This document shows positions 1 to 6,399 of a stretch of 6,399 bases of DNA, in pieces. The DNA is from a bacterium (GTDB lineage: Bacteria; Auribacterota; UBA3054; B51-G9): positions 1 to 6,399 of the forward strand of contig JAOZSF010000122.1 in NCBI GenBank assembly GCA_029939815.1, written 5' to 3'. Both the position numbers and the translations under genes were made by a program. How positions within the stretch are numbered: position 1 is the first letter of the stretch; every line of letters begins with the position of its first letter. Under the pieces are notes generated by a model that ran no database searches, was not told the origin of the DNA, and saw only the letters and a list, made by a program, of their open reading frames with translations.

Positions 1-132
1 TAGTTACGAAGTACATACTTTATTTCGAGTAGATTTTAGATGAGGCAATTCGGATAATTTACTTTTAAAATATTATCTGTTAGAATATTACACACATCCA
101 GTAATAAATAAATATAATAAGCGGTTGATTAA
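1..132. other. Leader region upstream of addB, no gene supported
   Basis: This AT-rich stretch has no start codon followed by a convincing reading frame. Two plus-strand frames are open from the window edge, but only for 9 and 13 codons (stops at 28-30 and 41-43). An upstream gene could therefore end here, but nothing identifies it. The only element I can support weakly is a promoter-like pair at 58-86. A further TATAAT at 113-118 has no partner at the expected -35 distance. A TAA at 130-132 lies directly against the addB start codon, in the same frame. Confidence 0.5.
58..86 (+). promoter_or_regulatory. Possible sigma70-type promoter for addB-addA
   Basis: TTTACT (58-63) and TAGAAT (81-86) are separated by exactly 17 bases. 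They match TTGACA at 4 of 6 positions and TATAAT at 5 of 6. Transcription would start near base 93 and give a leader of about 40 bases before addB. In such AT-rich DNA a chance match is quite possible, and the organism's sigma factor preference is unknown, so confidence is low. Confidence 0.35.
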
Positions 133-2886
133 ATGAAAAAAACTACTATTCCTATAACTGAACCTTTTTTGTTGCGAGTTGCAGATTTAATTATCAAAAA
201 TCATAATTCAACCGAAAGTTATGATTTTTCCGATGTTATGATTGTCCTTCCTGGCAGCCGGTCAGGAAGACGTTTACTTGAAATTCTTTGTGAGAAGTTG
301 ACAATTGAAAATGCTTTATTCTCTCCACCACGGTTTCTTACCCCGGGCAAGTTTTGCGAATTTTTAATAAATTTTTCAGAAATTGATAAAATTGCTTTAG
401 ATGTAGAAGAAATTTTCGCTTGGATATTAGCTTTGGAGAATGAGAATGAAGCTTTAGAAACTTTATTGAACAAACCAGTTGCGGAAAATTATAATTATTT
501 ACCTTTTGCAATCGCAATCAGACAAATTTACAATGAACTTGCCGGTGATCTGATCTTTTTTGATGATGTTGCTAAAATTACGCGTGATAACGGGCGAGAA
601 ACAGAAAGATGGTTAGCACTTCATGAAATATATAAAACGTATCTTAAAATATTGGAATCCAACAGCATAATTGACAAAACTTCCGCTATAACTAAAGCTC
701 TTCTATCAATAACCTGTTCCGAGAGCGAAGCTGCTCGTGGAAAAATTGTTGAAAGTTTAGAAACATTTAAGTATACTAACAATATTTATGTAGTTGGCGT
801 TGTTGATATGTTTGAAAGATTTCGTGCCGCGTTAAACTGTTTATCCGATAAAATTACAATTATATCGCATGGCGAAAAAGAATGGTTTGGCGATGAAGGT
901 GGTTTGCAGTCTGATATAAATATAAAGAAATCAGATGATTTATCCGATAAAGTAAAATTTTGTGAAAGTTATTCTGAGCAGTCTGCGGAAACAGTAAATT
1001 TTTTAAGAGGTCTTGAAGGTAAATATTCATGCAGAGATATTATTATTTCTGCACCGGATGATGATATTCGCAGACCGTTGAAGCAGTATCTTACAGAAGC
1101 TGAAGTACCGACCCATGATTCTCTTGGCAGTGTTTTTGGTCAAACCGAACTTGGTATTTTATTAAAATCGCTTACAGATTATTTAAATGAAAAGACAGTA
1201 AAAACTTTTTTAAATTTAATCTGTCATCCGGTAATAGAAAAATATATTTTCCGTAGTGAAGAAGAATCCGCAATTTTCATAGAAAACTTCCAGAGGTTTG
1301 CTTCTGAACATATTTTAGAACTTACAGGTTCTAAAGTGTTTGATGAAAAACCTGAACAAAAAGAAATAATTGTAAAGACAGAAAATTTGATCGCGCCACT
1401 TTGTGAAAAATCTACAATTAAAAAATCTGTGGAAAATATAAATGAACTGCTGTCGGAAGTTTACAATATTAATAAAAATGATCAGCCGGCTGCTTATCCT
1501 GCAATTCCTATGTTTCATCTTGAAGCAATTAAAAAATGGCGTGAGCTATCCGATCGAATCTTAAGTTCCGGCATCGAAATAAAAGAAAAATCAGATTCTA
1601 CAAAAACAATTAAGCTGATGTGTCAATTGCTTTCAGGTGAAAAACTTGCTCCGGCAGCAGAAACAGAAGCAGTTGATATAATCGGATGGCTGGAAGTCCC
1701 GCTTGAAGATGCTCCTGTAGTAATTTTAACCGGAATGAATGAAGGAACAGTCCCTGAATCAAAATTAAGTCATGTCTTCCTGCCGAACAGTTTACGAAAA
1801 AGTTTAGGAATACAGAATGATTCCGGCCGATTAAATCGTGACAGATATTATTTAAGAACAATCGTTGAATCAGCAGAAAAAATACTTATTACAGCCGGAA
1901 AATATTCTGCTAATCAAGACCCTCTTCTTCCGAGCAGATTACTTTTAGATGTTTCAGAAGAGAATCAGGCAAAATTACTTGAAAGATTTTATAAAACAAC
2001 AAACGAAACAGACAGAATAATCCGAACAGACGGCTTTGAGCTTATCGGGAGTCCTGAGTTGGAATTGAGTTTAGATGAAGAAATAAATGAGCTGGCGGTA
2101 ACGCGGTTCAAAGATTTTTTAGAATGTCCTTACAGGTTTTATTTGAAACAGAAAAAAATATATCCATGCAAAGAACTTACAAAAGAAATGCCCGCGTTTC
2201 AATTTGGAACCATAATTCATAATATTTTAGAACAATTTGGGAATAGTGAATTAGCAAATAGTGAAAATCCTAATATTATTAGAAGTAAACTTAAAGAACT
2301 TCTCGATAAAGAGATAGAAAGAGAGTTTGGCGAGAAACCTCATCCCGCTGTTCTCATTCAAAGAGACAGTATGCTTAAAAGGTTAAATGTTTTGGCGGAA
2401 AAGCAAGCAGAAAGAGCAAAAAACGGATGGGAAATTAAAGAGACGGAAAAAGAGATAATTATAGAATTAGCTGAATACAAAATAAAGGGGAAAATAGATA
2501 GAATTGATGAGAAAATAACTCAAAAATGTATTATAGATTATAAAACCGGGAAAGTTAAAGGTGTTAAAAGTGAACATTATAATAAAAATACCGGCTGGAC
2601 TAATTTACAATTGCCACTGTATGCTTATTGGGGGAAAATAAAGAGCAACGGAAAAATACCTGTTACTGCTTATTTTTCCATACAGAAAAACACTTCAGAA
2701 ATAAAACTTTTAGAATACGAATGGTCTGAAGAAGAAATAGATGAGGCGATTAAAGAAGCGGTAAATATTTTTAAGAAAATTAATAGTGGAGATAAAAGTA
2801 CATTTAAACGGACTGATAACATGAAAAACTGCTCATACTGTGATTACAAAAAATTATGTAATAGAGATGTGGAAATTAATTATTAG
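133..2886 (+). CDS. addB: AddB-like subunit: inactivated helicase body with C-terminal PD-(D/E)XK nuclease and Fe-S cysteines
   Basis: The 917-residue product is predicted to be the AddB subunit of an AddAB helicase-nuclease, a cytoplasmic enzyme that resects double-strand breaks for RecA-dependent repair. Near the N-terminus, LPGSRSGRR (39-47) sits where a Walker A would be but has no GK[ST], so this is probably an inactive helicase fold. The AddB/RecC-type core motifs follow: GWLEVPL (518-524), TGMNEGTVP (533-541) and LPNSLRK leading to RDRYY (550-573). The C-terminal RecB-family nuclease shows GTIIH (H696), GKIDR (D789), DYKTG (D802, K804) and QLPLY (Q826), so the active site looks complete. 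C665, C900, C903 and C909 give the one-plus-three cysteine pattern of AddB iron-sulphur nucleases. At 917 residues it is shorter than the roughly 1,150 of Bacillus AddB. The start is fixed from upstream by an in-frame TAA at 130-132; there is no Shine-Dalgarno sequence. addA follows 79 bases downstream, which suggests one operon. A stand-alone nuclease is less likely given that partner. Confidence 0.88.
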   Translation: MKKTTIPITEPFLLRVADLIIKNHNSTESYDFSDVMIVLPGSRSGRRLLEILCEKLTIENALFSPPRFLTPGKFCEFLINFSEIDKIALDVEEIFAWILALENENEALETLLNKPVAENYNYLPFAIAIRQIYNELAGDLIFFDDVAKITRDNGRETERWLALHEIYKTYLKILESNSIIDKTSAITKALLSITCSESEAARGKIVESLETFKYTNNIYVVGVVDMFERFRAALNCLSDKITIISHGEKEWFGDEGGLQSDINIKKSDDLSDKVKFCESYSEQSAETVNFLRGLEGKYSCRDIIISAPDDDIRRPLKQYLTEAEVPTHDSLGSVFGQTELGILLKSLTDYLNEKTVKTFLNLICHPVIEKYIFRSEEESAIFIENFQRFASEHILELTGSKVFDEKPEQKEIIVKTENLIAPLCEKSTIKKSVENINELLSEVYNINKNDQPAAYPAIPMFHLEAIKKWRELSDRILSSGIEIKEKSDSTKTIKLMCQLLSGEKLAPAAETEAVDIIGWLEVPLEDAPVVILTGMNEGTVPESKLSHVFLPNSLRKSLGIQNDSGRLNRDRYYLRTIVESAEKILITAGKYSANQDPLLPSRLLLDVSEENQAKLLERFYKTTNETDRIIRTDGFELIGSPELELSLDEEINELAVTRFKDFLECPYRFYLKQKKIYPCKELTKEMPAFQFGTIIHNILEQFGNSELANSENPNIIRSKLKELLDKEIEREFGEKPHPAVLIQRDSMLKRLNVLAEKQAERAKNGWEIKETEKEIIIELAEYKIKGKIDRIDEKITQKCIIDYKTGKVKGVKSEHYNKNTGWTNLQLPLYAYWGKIKSNGKIPVTAYFSIQKNTSEIKLLEYEWSEEEIDEAIKEAVNIFKKINSGDKSTFKRTDNMKNCSYCDYKKLCNRDVEINY

Positions 2887-2965
2887 GTATTTGAAGCTTG
2901 AAATTGAGTAACCGGAGGTTGACCTTACACCTTAAGAACTTTAAACATTTTGACATTTATAAACA
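2887..2965 (+). other. addB-addA spacer containing repeat-derived sequence
   Basis: This 79-base gap is longer than usual for two subunits of one complex. It contains two 7-base-spaced TTGAA units (2891-2904), then ACCGGAGG (2911-2918), then a degenerate copy of a repeat that also occurs after addA. There is no clear Shine-Dalgarno sequence next to the addA start. GGAGG at 2914-2918 is about 47 bases away, too far to serve. There is no terminator-like hairpin, so read-through from addB into addA is expected. Confidence 0.6.
2919..2946 (+). repeat. Degenerate heptamer-type repeat, copy 1 (matches 6262-6287)
   Basis: This segment begins TTGACCTT and ends CTTTAAAC, with ACC and TTAA between. 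The segment at 6262-6287 has the same beginning, middle and end in the same order. By eye the two align with one 2-base gap and about two or three mismatches over 26-28 bases. Both are preceded by an ACCGG...GG element (2911-2918 and 6238-6252). Two such copies flanking one gene point to a dispersed intergenic repeat family rather than chance. Confidence 0.6.
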
Positions 2966-5900
2966 ATGAAAACAAAGCTCATTCAAAATAAAGCTATTAT
3001 GGCTTCAGCAGGATGCGGAAAAACAGAAGAACTCGCTATGAGATATATTCGCTTGCTTGCCGCCGGAGCAAAGCCGGAATCGATTCTCGCACTCACTTTT
3101 ACCCGACTTGCTGCCGGTGAAATGCTTGGTAGAGTGTTTGTTCGTCTTTCAGGCGCTGTACTTGATAAAAATAAACGACAAGATTTAATAAATCAGTTAG
3201 GAAGGGACGAATACTCTAATGTTGATTTTGCGAGAATATTAAAACTGCTTATAGAAAAACTTAATTGTTTAAGATTAGCAACACTTGACAGTTTTTTTGT
3301 AGAACTTGTAAAATGTTTTGCTCCGGAGCTTGGGGTAGATCTAAATTTGCAGCTCACAGATGATTTTTCTGAATCGATTTTGCAGACTAAAGCTATAGAG
3401 CAAATATATTTAGCGGCGCGAGAGAACAAAGAATATTTTAAACAGTTAAAGATTACTTTTGATAAACTAACACAGCAAAAAGAAGAAAGCAATATTGAGA
3501 AACAGTTTGTGAAAGGAATTGAGGACGGTTACGATTTATTCTTGCGAACAGGAAAAGAAGCATGGGGAAAATTTCCCCCTCCTGAATTTGATACTTCTAA
3601 TGAAAACTGGGAAAAAATTGTTGAGGAATTTGAAACTTGCGAAAGTTTTAAACCCTTATTAAAAAGAGAGAAAAACTCAACTTATCTTAATTATCTTGCA
3701 AAACTTAAAAAACATGATATTGATGGTATTACTAAGACGGGTCCAATAAAAAAACTTCTGAATAAAGAAACTGAAAAAAAAATGACCTATGGAGCGAATC
3801 CAAACATCTGGGATTTACTCGATGAAAGCAACGAAGACAATAAAATACTCCAAAAAATAATAAATTTTATTCTTGCCAAAAAGTTAAAAGAATTAATTCC
3901 TGCAACAAAAGCATATCATACTTTTCTTAATGAATTTCACCAAAAGTACAGTGAGATAAAAGCCAACAGCGGAGTGCTTACCTTTTCCGATATTTGCAGA
4001 TTATTAAATAACAATGATTCTCTTTTTATGGATGCCGGAAGAATGGAGATGTTCTTCAGACTTGATGCCACAGTAAAGCACCTTCTTATAGACGAGTTTC
4101 AGGATACGAGTTGGGATCAATGGAATGCTATTGCACCAATAGCAGAAGAAATTATTTGTGATACTGACGGCGAGCGTTCCTTCTTTATAGTAGGTGATAT
4201 AAAACAGGCAATTTACAGCTGGCGGGGCGGAGATTCTGAACTTTTCGGGAAAATAATTGATTATTATAAAGGACATATTACAGAAACATCACTTGCGAAA
4301 AGCTGGAGATCAGGAAATAACATTTTAGAATCCGTTAACAGAATTTTTAATTCTGAAGAAGAAAAAATTAAAAAGTGGAAAGAAAAAAGTAAATTTAAAG
4401 ATCATACAAGCGCCGTAAATGAAAAAAATCCCGGCTATACTGAAATCCGATATATCGAACCGGAAAATTTCAAAGGAAAAAGTCTAAACGTGAAAGAAAA
4501 AACTGTTGCTAAGCAAGAAGTTGTAATAAGTTTATTGAAAAAAATCCGTCCGTGGGAGCACGGTTTAAAAACAGCATTAATTTTTAGCGCAAATAAAGAA
4601 ATAAACGATTGGATAGCTGTATTAAAAAATGCCGGAATTCCTTGCTTTAGTCAGGGGAAAAGCAGATTACTTGATGATGCCGCTGTTCAGGCTGTACTTG
4701 CACTTTTCCGCTGGATGGATATGCCTGAAGATAAATTAGCGGAATATCATGTAAAACATTCGTTTTTATCTGATCAAATAAAAAATAAAAAGGACCTTTA
4801 TAAATTAAAACAATTTTTGTTTTATAATTCTTATTCTGAATTTATTGAGAAAGTTGCGGGAAAAATGAAAAACAAAGTAAATGAAAGTACGCGCGTTCGT
4901 TTAAATCAATTGATAGAAATTGCAGAACAATATCAGCCGAACGCGTCATCCCGCCCGGCAGATTTCATTAATTATGTAGAAAAAATACATCAAAAAGAAC
5001 CGGCAGCAAGCGAAGGTGTTACATTAATTACAATGCACTCATCAAAGGGAATGACTTATGACATAGTCTTTTTAGCTGAGATGGAAAAAAGCCTTCCAAA
5101 CAAAAAAATGTTGAACTTTATTGAGAAAATAAATGAATTTGACGGAAAATTAAAGCAGCCGGAAACTTCATCCGTTCTTTTGAGACCTACAGGGGATATT
5201 GCTAATGCTGATGAGCAGTTAACATCTATGATAAATGCCGGATTGGATAAATTAGAACACGAATTTTTTAATATGATGTATGTAGCCCTTACACGAGCAT
5301 CGAAAGGACTATACATTATTTGTTCGAAGGGGAAAAACACTTTTTCAAATTGGATTATCGATGCGTTATCCGGATATGGAGATGATATAAAAAATTACGA
5401 AGATATTCCGGGGGATATTTTTTATAAAAAAGGCGATTCTTTATGGTATGAAAAAATTGCCGGACAGAAGGATGATGCCCGAACCGCTAACCCGAAGGAA
5501 AATTCAGCACAGAACGCCAAACTGAAGAATAACGATAAAAAAACAGTTAAATTATCCTCTAAAAGTGAAAGACAACGACAGTATATTACACCAACCTCTA
5601 TTGCTCAAAAAGATTTAAAGACATATAATCCGGAAGTATATTTTGGTAAGCAATCACAAAAAGCTGAAAAAGGAATAATTATACATGAACTTTTTGCATC
5701 AATTGAGTGGTTGGAAAGCGATTTTATAAAACCTATAGATAAATGGAAAGCAATTGCCAAACACGTTTCGACAACATTTTCAGAAAAAGAGTGTGAGGAA
5801 ATAGTAGATGAGTTTATAGAAATTTTAGATAAAGAACAAATAAAGAAAATATTGCTAAAACCTATAGCTCAATGTGAAGTTTTAAATGAAAAAACTTTCG

Positions 5901-6166
5901 CTGCAATTATTGATAATAAATTAGTTCGAGGAACTTTTGACCGGGTGGTTTTATATCCAAATAGTAAAAAACCGGAAAAGATAGAACTTTATGATTATAA
6001 AACAGGCGAAGCGGAAACAGATCAGGAAGTTTCATCCGCGGTAAAAAAATATATGCCTCAAATAGACCTTTACGCACAAGTATTAAATAAATCTTATAAT
6101 ATTTCTAAATCAGAAATATCAAATTATCTTATTTTTGCATCTCCGGGGATAGTGCAGGAATGTTAA
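2966..6166 (+). CDS. addA: AddA-like SF1A (UvrD/RecB family) helicase with C-terminal PD-(D/E)XK nuclease
   Basis: The 1,066-residue product is predicted to be AddA, the ATP-driven 3'-5' translocating helicase and nuclease subunit that pairs with AddB. The helicase motifs appear in order: Walker A ASAGCGKT (13-20), motif Ia TFTRLAAGEM (44-53), TLDSFF (106-111), Walker B DEFQDTS (376-382), motif III GDIKQAIYSWRGGD (410-423), motif IV SWRS (446-449), motif V VTLITMHSSKG (685-695) and motif VI YVALTRA (772-778). A charged linker rich in Lys, Asn and Ser (about 833-870) leads to the nuclease. The nuclease shows TPTS (875-878), GIIIH (H907), GTFDR (D992), DYKTG (D1010, K1012) and QIDLY (Q1032), so its catalytic set is complete. 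It is somewhat shorter than the roughly 1,230 residues of Bacillus AddA. The start is bounded by an in-frame TAA at 2960-2962, and the residues before Walker A favour this ATG over the ATG of M12. There is no Shine-Dalgarno sequence. Having both helicase and nuclease, next to addB, argues against plain UvrD, PcrA or Rep. Confidence 0.93.
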   Translation: MKTKLIQNKAIMASAGCGKTEELAMRYIRLLAAGAKPESILALTFTRLAAGEMLGRVFVRLSGAVLDKNKRQDLINQLGRDEYSNVDFARILKLLIEKLNCLRLATLDSFFVELVKCFAPELGVDLNLQLTDDFSESILQTKAIEQIYLAARENKEYFKQLKITFDKLTQQKEESNIEKQFVKGIEDGYDLFLRTGKEAWGKFPPPEFDTSNENWEKIVEEFETCESFKPLLKREKNSTYLNYLAKLKKHDIDGITKTGPIKKLLNKETEKKMTYGANPNIWDLLDESNEDNKILQKIINFILAKKLKELIPATKAYHTFLNEFHQKYSEIKANSGVLTFSDICRLLNNNDSLFMDAGRMEMFFRLDATVKHLLIDEFQDTSWDQWNAIAPIAEEIICDTDGERSFFIVGDIKQAIYSWRGGDSELFGKIIDYYKGHITETSLAKSWRSGNNILESVNRIFNSEEEKIKKWKEKSKFKDHTSAVNEKNPGYTEIRYIEPENFKGKSLNVKEKTVAKQEVVISLLKKIRPWEHGLKTALIFSANKEINDWIAVLKNAGIPCFSQGKSRLLDDAAVQAVLALFRWMDMPEDKLAEYHVKHSFLSDQIKNKKDLYKLKQFLFYNSYSEFIEKVAGKMKNKVNESTRVRLNQLIEIAEQYQPNASSRPADFINYVEKIHQKEPAASEGVTLITMHSSKGMTYDIVFLAEMEKSLPNKKMLNFIEKINEFDGKLKQPETSSVLLRPTGDIANADEQLTSMINAGLDKLEHEFFNMMYVALTRASKGLYIICSKGKNTFSNWIIDALSGYGDDIKNYEDIPGDIFYKKGDSLWYEKIAGQKDDARTANPKENSAQNAKLKNNDKKTVKLSSKSERQRQYITPTSIAQKDLKTYNPEVYFGKQSQKAEKGIIIHELFASIEWLESDFIKPIDKWKAIAKHVSTTFSEKECEEIVDEFIEILDKEQIKKILLKPIAQCEVLNEKTFAAIIDNKLVRGTFDRVVLYPNSKKPEKIELYDYKTGEAETDQEVSSAVKKYMPQIDLYAQVLNKSYNISKSEISNYLIFASPGIVQEC

Positions 6167-6190
6167 TTTATTAGATAGTAGGAATGTGTA

Positions 6191-6232
6191 ATCCGTTATC
6201 CGAGGTCCGAAGTCCGTAGTCCGAAACCCGCG
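6191..6232 (+). repeat. Heptanucleotide tandem array, unit RTCCGNN (core GTCCGWA)
   Basis: Six consecutive 7-base units in register run from 6191 to 6232. The first five carry RTCCG followed by two variable bases: ATCCG at 6191 and 6198, and GTCCG at 6205, 6212 and 6219. The sixth (6226-6232) is diverged and starts ACCCG. The period of exactly seven is held without slips. The array is non-coding and lies 25 bases after the addA stop codon. Confidence 0.8.
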
Positions 6233-6237
6233 AAGCG

Positions 6238-6256
6238 ACCGGCGAATGCCGGTTTT
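6238..6256 (+). terminator. GC-rich hairpin followed by four T, possible addA terminator
   Basis: ACCGGC (6238-6243) and GCCGGT (6248-6253) form a perfect 6-bp stem around a GAAT loop. A G-T wobble could extend it by one pair. The last stem base and the next three make a run of four T (6253-6256). This is the strongest stem after addA, about 70 bases past its stop. The T run is short, so it may be a weak terminator or simply a structural part of the surrounding repeat. A tiny CGC-GAA-GCG stem (6229-6237) abuts it on the 5' side. Confidence 0.45.
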
Positions 6257-6288
6257 GACCTTTGACCTTTGACCTTAAACTTTAAACC
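6254..6288 (+). repeat. Second heptanucleotide tandem array, unit TTTGACC grading into TTAAACY
   Basis: Five 7-base units in register span these 35 bases. Three are identical TTTGACC units (6254, 6261 and 6268), followed by TTAAACT (6275) and TTAAACC (6282). The unit sequence is unrelated to the GTCCGWA array just upstream, but the period is the same. The segment from 6262 matches the repeat in the addB-addA spacer at 2919-2946. Confidence 0.8.
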
Positions 6289-6296
6289 TATTAATC

Positions 6297-6320
6297 ATCC
6301 ATTAATCCAACAATCCAGCT
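6297..6320 (+). repeat. Octanucleotide tandem array, unit ATCCANNN
   Basis: Three consecutive 8-base units start with ATCCA at 6297, 6305 and 6313; the last three bases of each unit vary. A partial unit (TTAATC, 6291-6296) precedes them. The array is short, so chance similarity is harder to exclude than for the 7-base arrays. Its position in a string of such arrays supports it. Confidence 0.5.
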
Positions 6321-6321
6321 T

Positions 6322-6349
6322 TTCCGATTTTTCGGTTCTCCGATTTTTT
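6322..6349 (+). repeat. Octanucleotide array with alternating CCGA/TCGG cores, ending in hairpin plus T6
   Basis: Three 8-base units, TTCCGATT (6322), TTTCGGTT (6330) and CTCCGATT (6338), alternate CCGA with its reverse complement TCGG, so adjacent units can pair. TCGG (6332-6335) and CCGA (6340-6343) form a 4-bp stem with a TTCT loop, followed directly by six T (6344-6349). That is a minimal terminator-like shape. The stem is short, so termination activity is uncertain. The same TCGG could instead pair with the upstream CCGA at 6324-6327. Confidence 0.5.
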
Positions 6350-6399
6350 CTTCTGTCGTGACATATAATAAAACAATATAATATTCCCTGTCCCGCCTT

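Larger units (their letters stand above)
6167..6399. other. Downstream intergenic region made largely of short-period repeats
   Basis: I see no coding region in this 233-base stretch. 6167-6190 is featureless and AT-rich. 6191-6345 is almost entirely four successive short-unit arrays plus one hairpin, each listed separately. 6346-6399 contains two TATAAT hexamers (6364-6369 and 6377-6382) without well-spaced -35 partners, and no ATG. No gene start is supported before the window ends. Confidence 0.6.

Noticed and set aside
1..43. C-terminal end of an upstream gene
   Set aside because: Only 9 and 13 codons are open from the window edge in two frames, and the third begins with a stop. This is too little to support any reading.
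120..124. AGCGG, the Bacillus subtilis Chi sequence, just before addB
   Set aside because: A 5-base word occurs often by chance, Chi sequences differ between species, and nothing shows that this organism uses that one.
2950..2955. Perfect TTGACA as a -35 box for a separate addA promoter
   Set aside because: It lies 10 bases before the addA ATG, so the -10 would fall inside the gene at about 2973-2978, where the sequence is CAAAGC. It is more likely part of the AT-rich repeat-derived spacer.
219..5340. Minus-strand open frames of about 67-99 codons lying inside the two large genes (for example 3193-3492 and 5056-5340)
   Set aside because: They overlap genes with clear conserved motifs, encode Phe/Ser/Leu-rich sequences typical of reversed AT-rich coding DNA, and show no recognisable domain.
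133..6166. A novel defence system built from a nuclease plus a helicase
   Set aside because: Both proteins have the full motif set and paired arrangement of ordinary AddB and AddA. No extra toxin, sensor, methylase or mobile-element gene is present in the window.
6191..6345. CRISPR array
   Set aside because: The units are 7-8 bases and contiguous. There are no 24-37-base repeats with unique spacers, and no cas genes are present.
6358..6382. Promoter for a downstream gene: GTGACA with TATAAT at 6377-6382, or TATAAT at 6364-6369
   Set aside because: The GTGACA to TATAAT spacing is only 13 bases, and the other TATAAT has no -35-like partner. No start codon follows before the window ends.

Overview
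The window holds two large same-strand genes, addB (133-2886) and addA (2966-6166). Together they encode a complete AddAB-type helicase-nuclease for double-strand break processing. A short leader lies upstream (1-132). The only other unusual content is short-period repeat DNA, in the 79-base addB-addA spacer and in the 233 bases after addA. The DNA is AT-rich, roughly one third G+C by eye.

Organism: this looks like a chromosomal segment of an AT-rich bacterium. Neither gene has a recognisable Shine-Dalgarno sequence, and both are preceded by A/T-rich sequence. The AddA motif Ia wording (TFTRLAAGEM) and the TLDSFF motif resemble, from memory, AddA-like helicases of the Planctomycetes-Verrucomicrobia-Lentisphaerae group. 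That affiliation is an inference from recall and has not been tested. Bacteroidota-like lineages, which also lack Shine-Dalgarno sites, are the main alternative.

Layout: 1-132 is a leader with a plausible sigma70-type promoter (58-86). 133-2886 is AddB: a degenerate helicase-like body with no Walker A lysine, then a C-terminal PD-(D/E)XK nuclease framed by four cysteines that fit an iron-sulphur cluster. 2887-2965 is a spacer carrying a degenerate copy of a repeat. 2966-6166 is AddA: a UvrD/RecB-type SF1 helicase with its motifs intact, a charged linker, and a second complete PD-(D/E)XK nuclease. 6167-6399 contains no supported gene. It holds, in succession, a 7-base-period array, a GC-rich hairpin followed by four T, a second and unrelated 7-base-period array, and two 8-base-period arrays, the last ending in a small hairpin followed by T6.

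How it works together: by family knowledge, AddA unwinds DNA from a broken end using ATP and each subunit's nuclease cuts one strand. AddB holds the complex together and, in studied systems, recognises Chi, so that processing ends in RecA loading. The genes are ordinary core repair genes. The least explained content is the intergenic repeat DNA, including a shared module found both between the two genes and after them.
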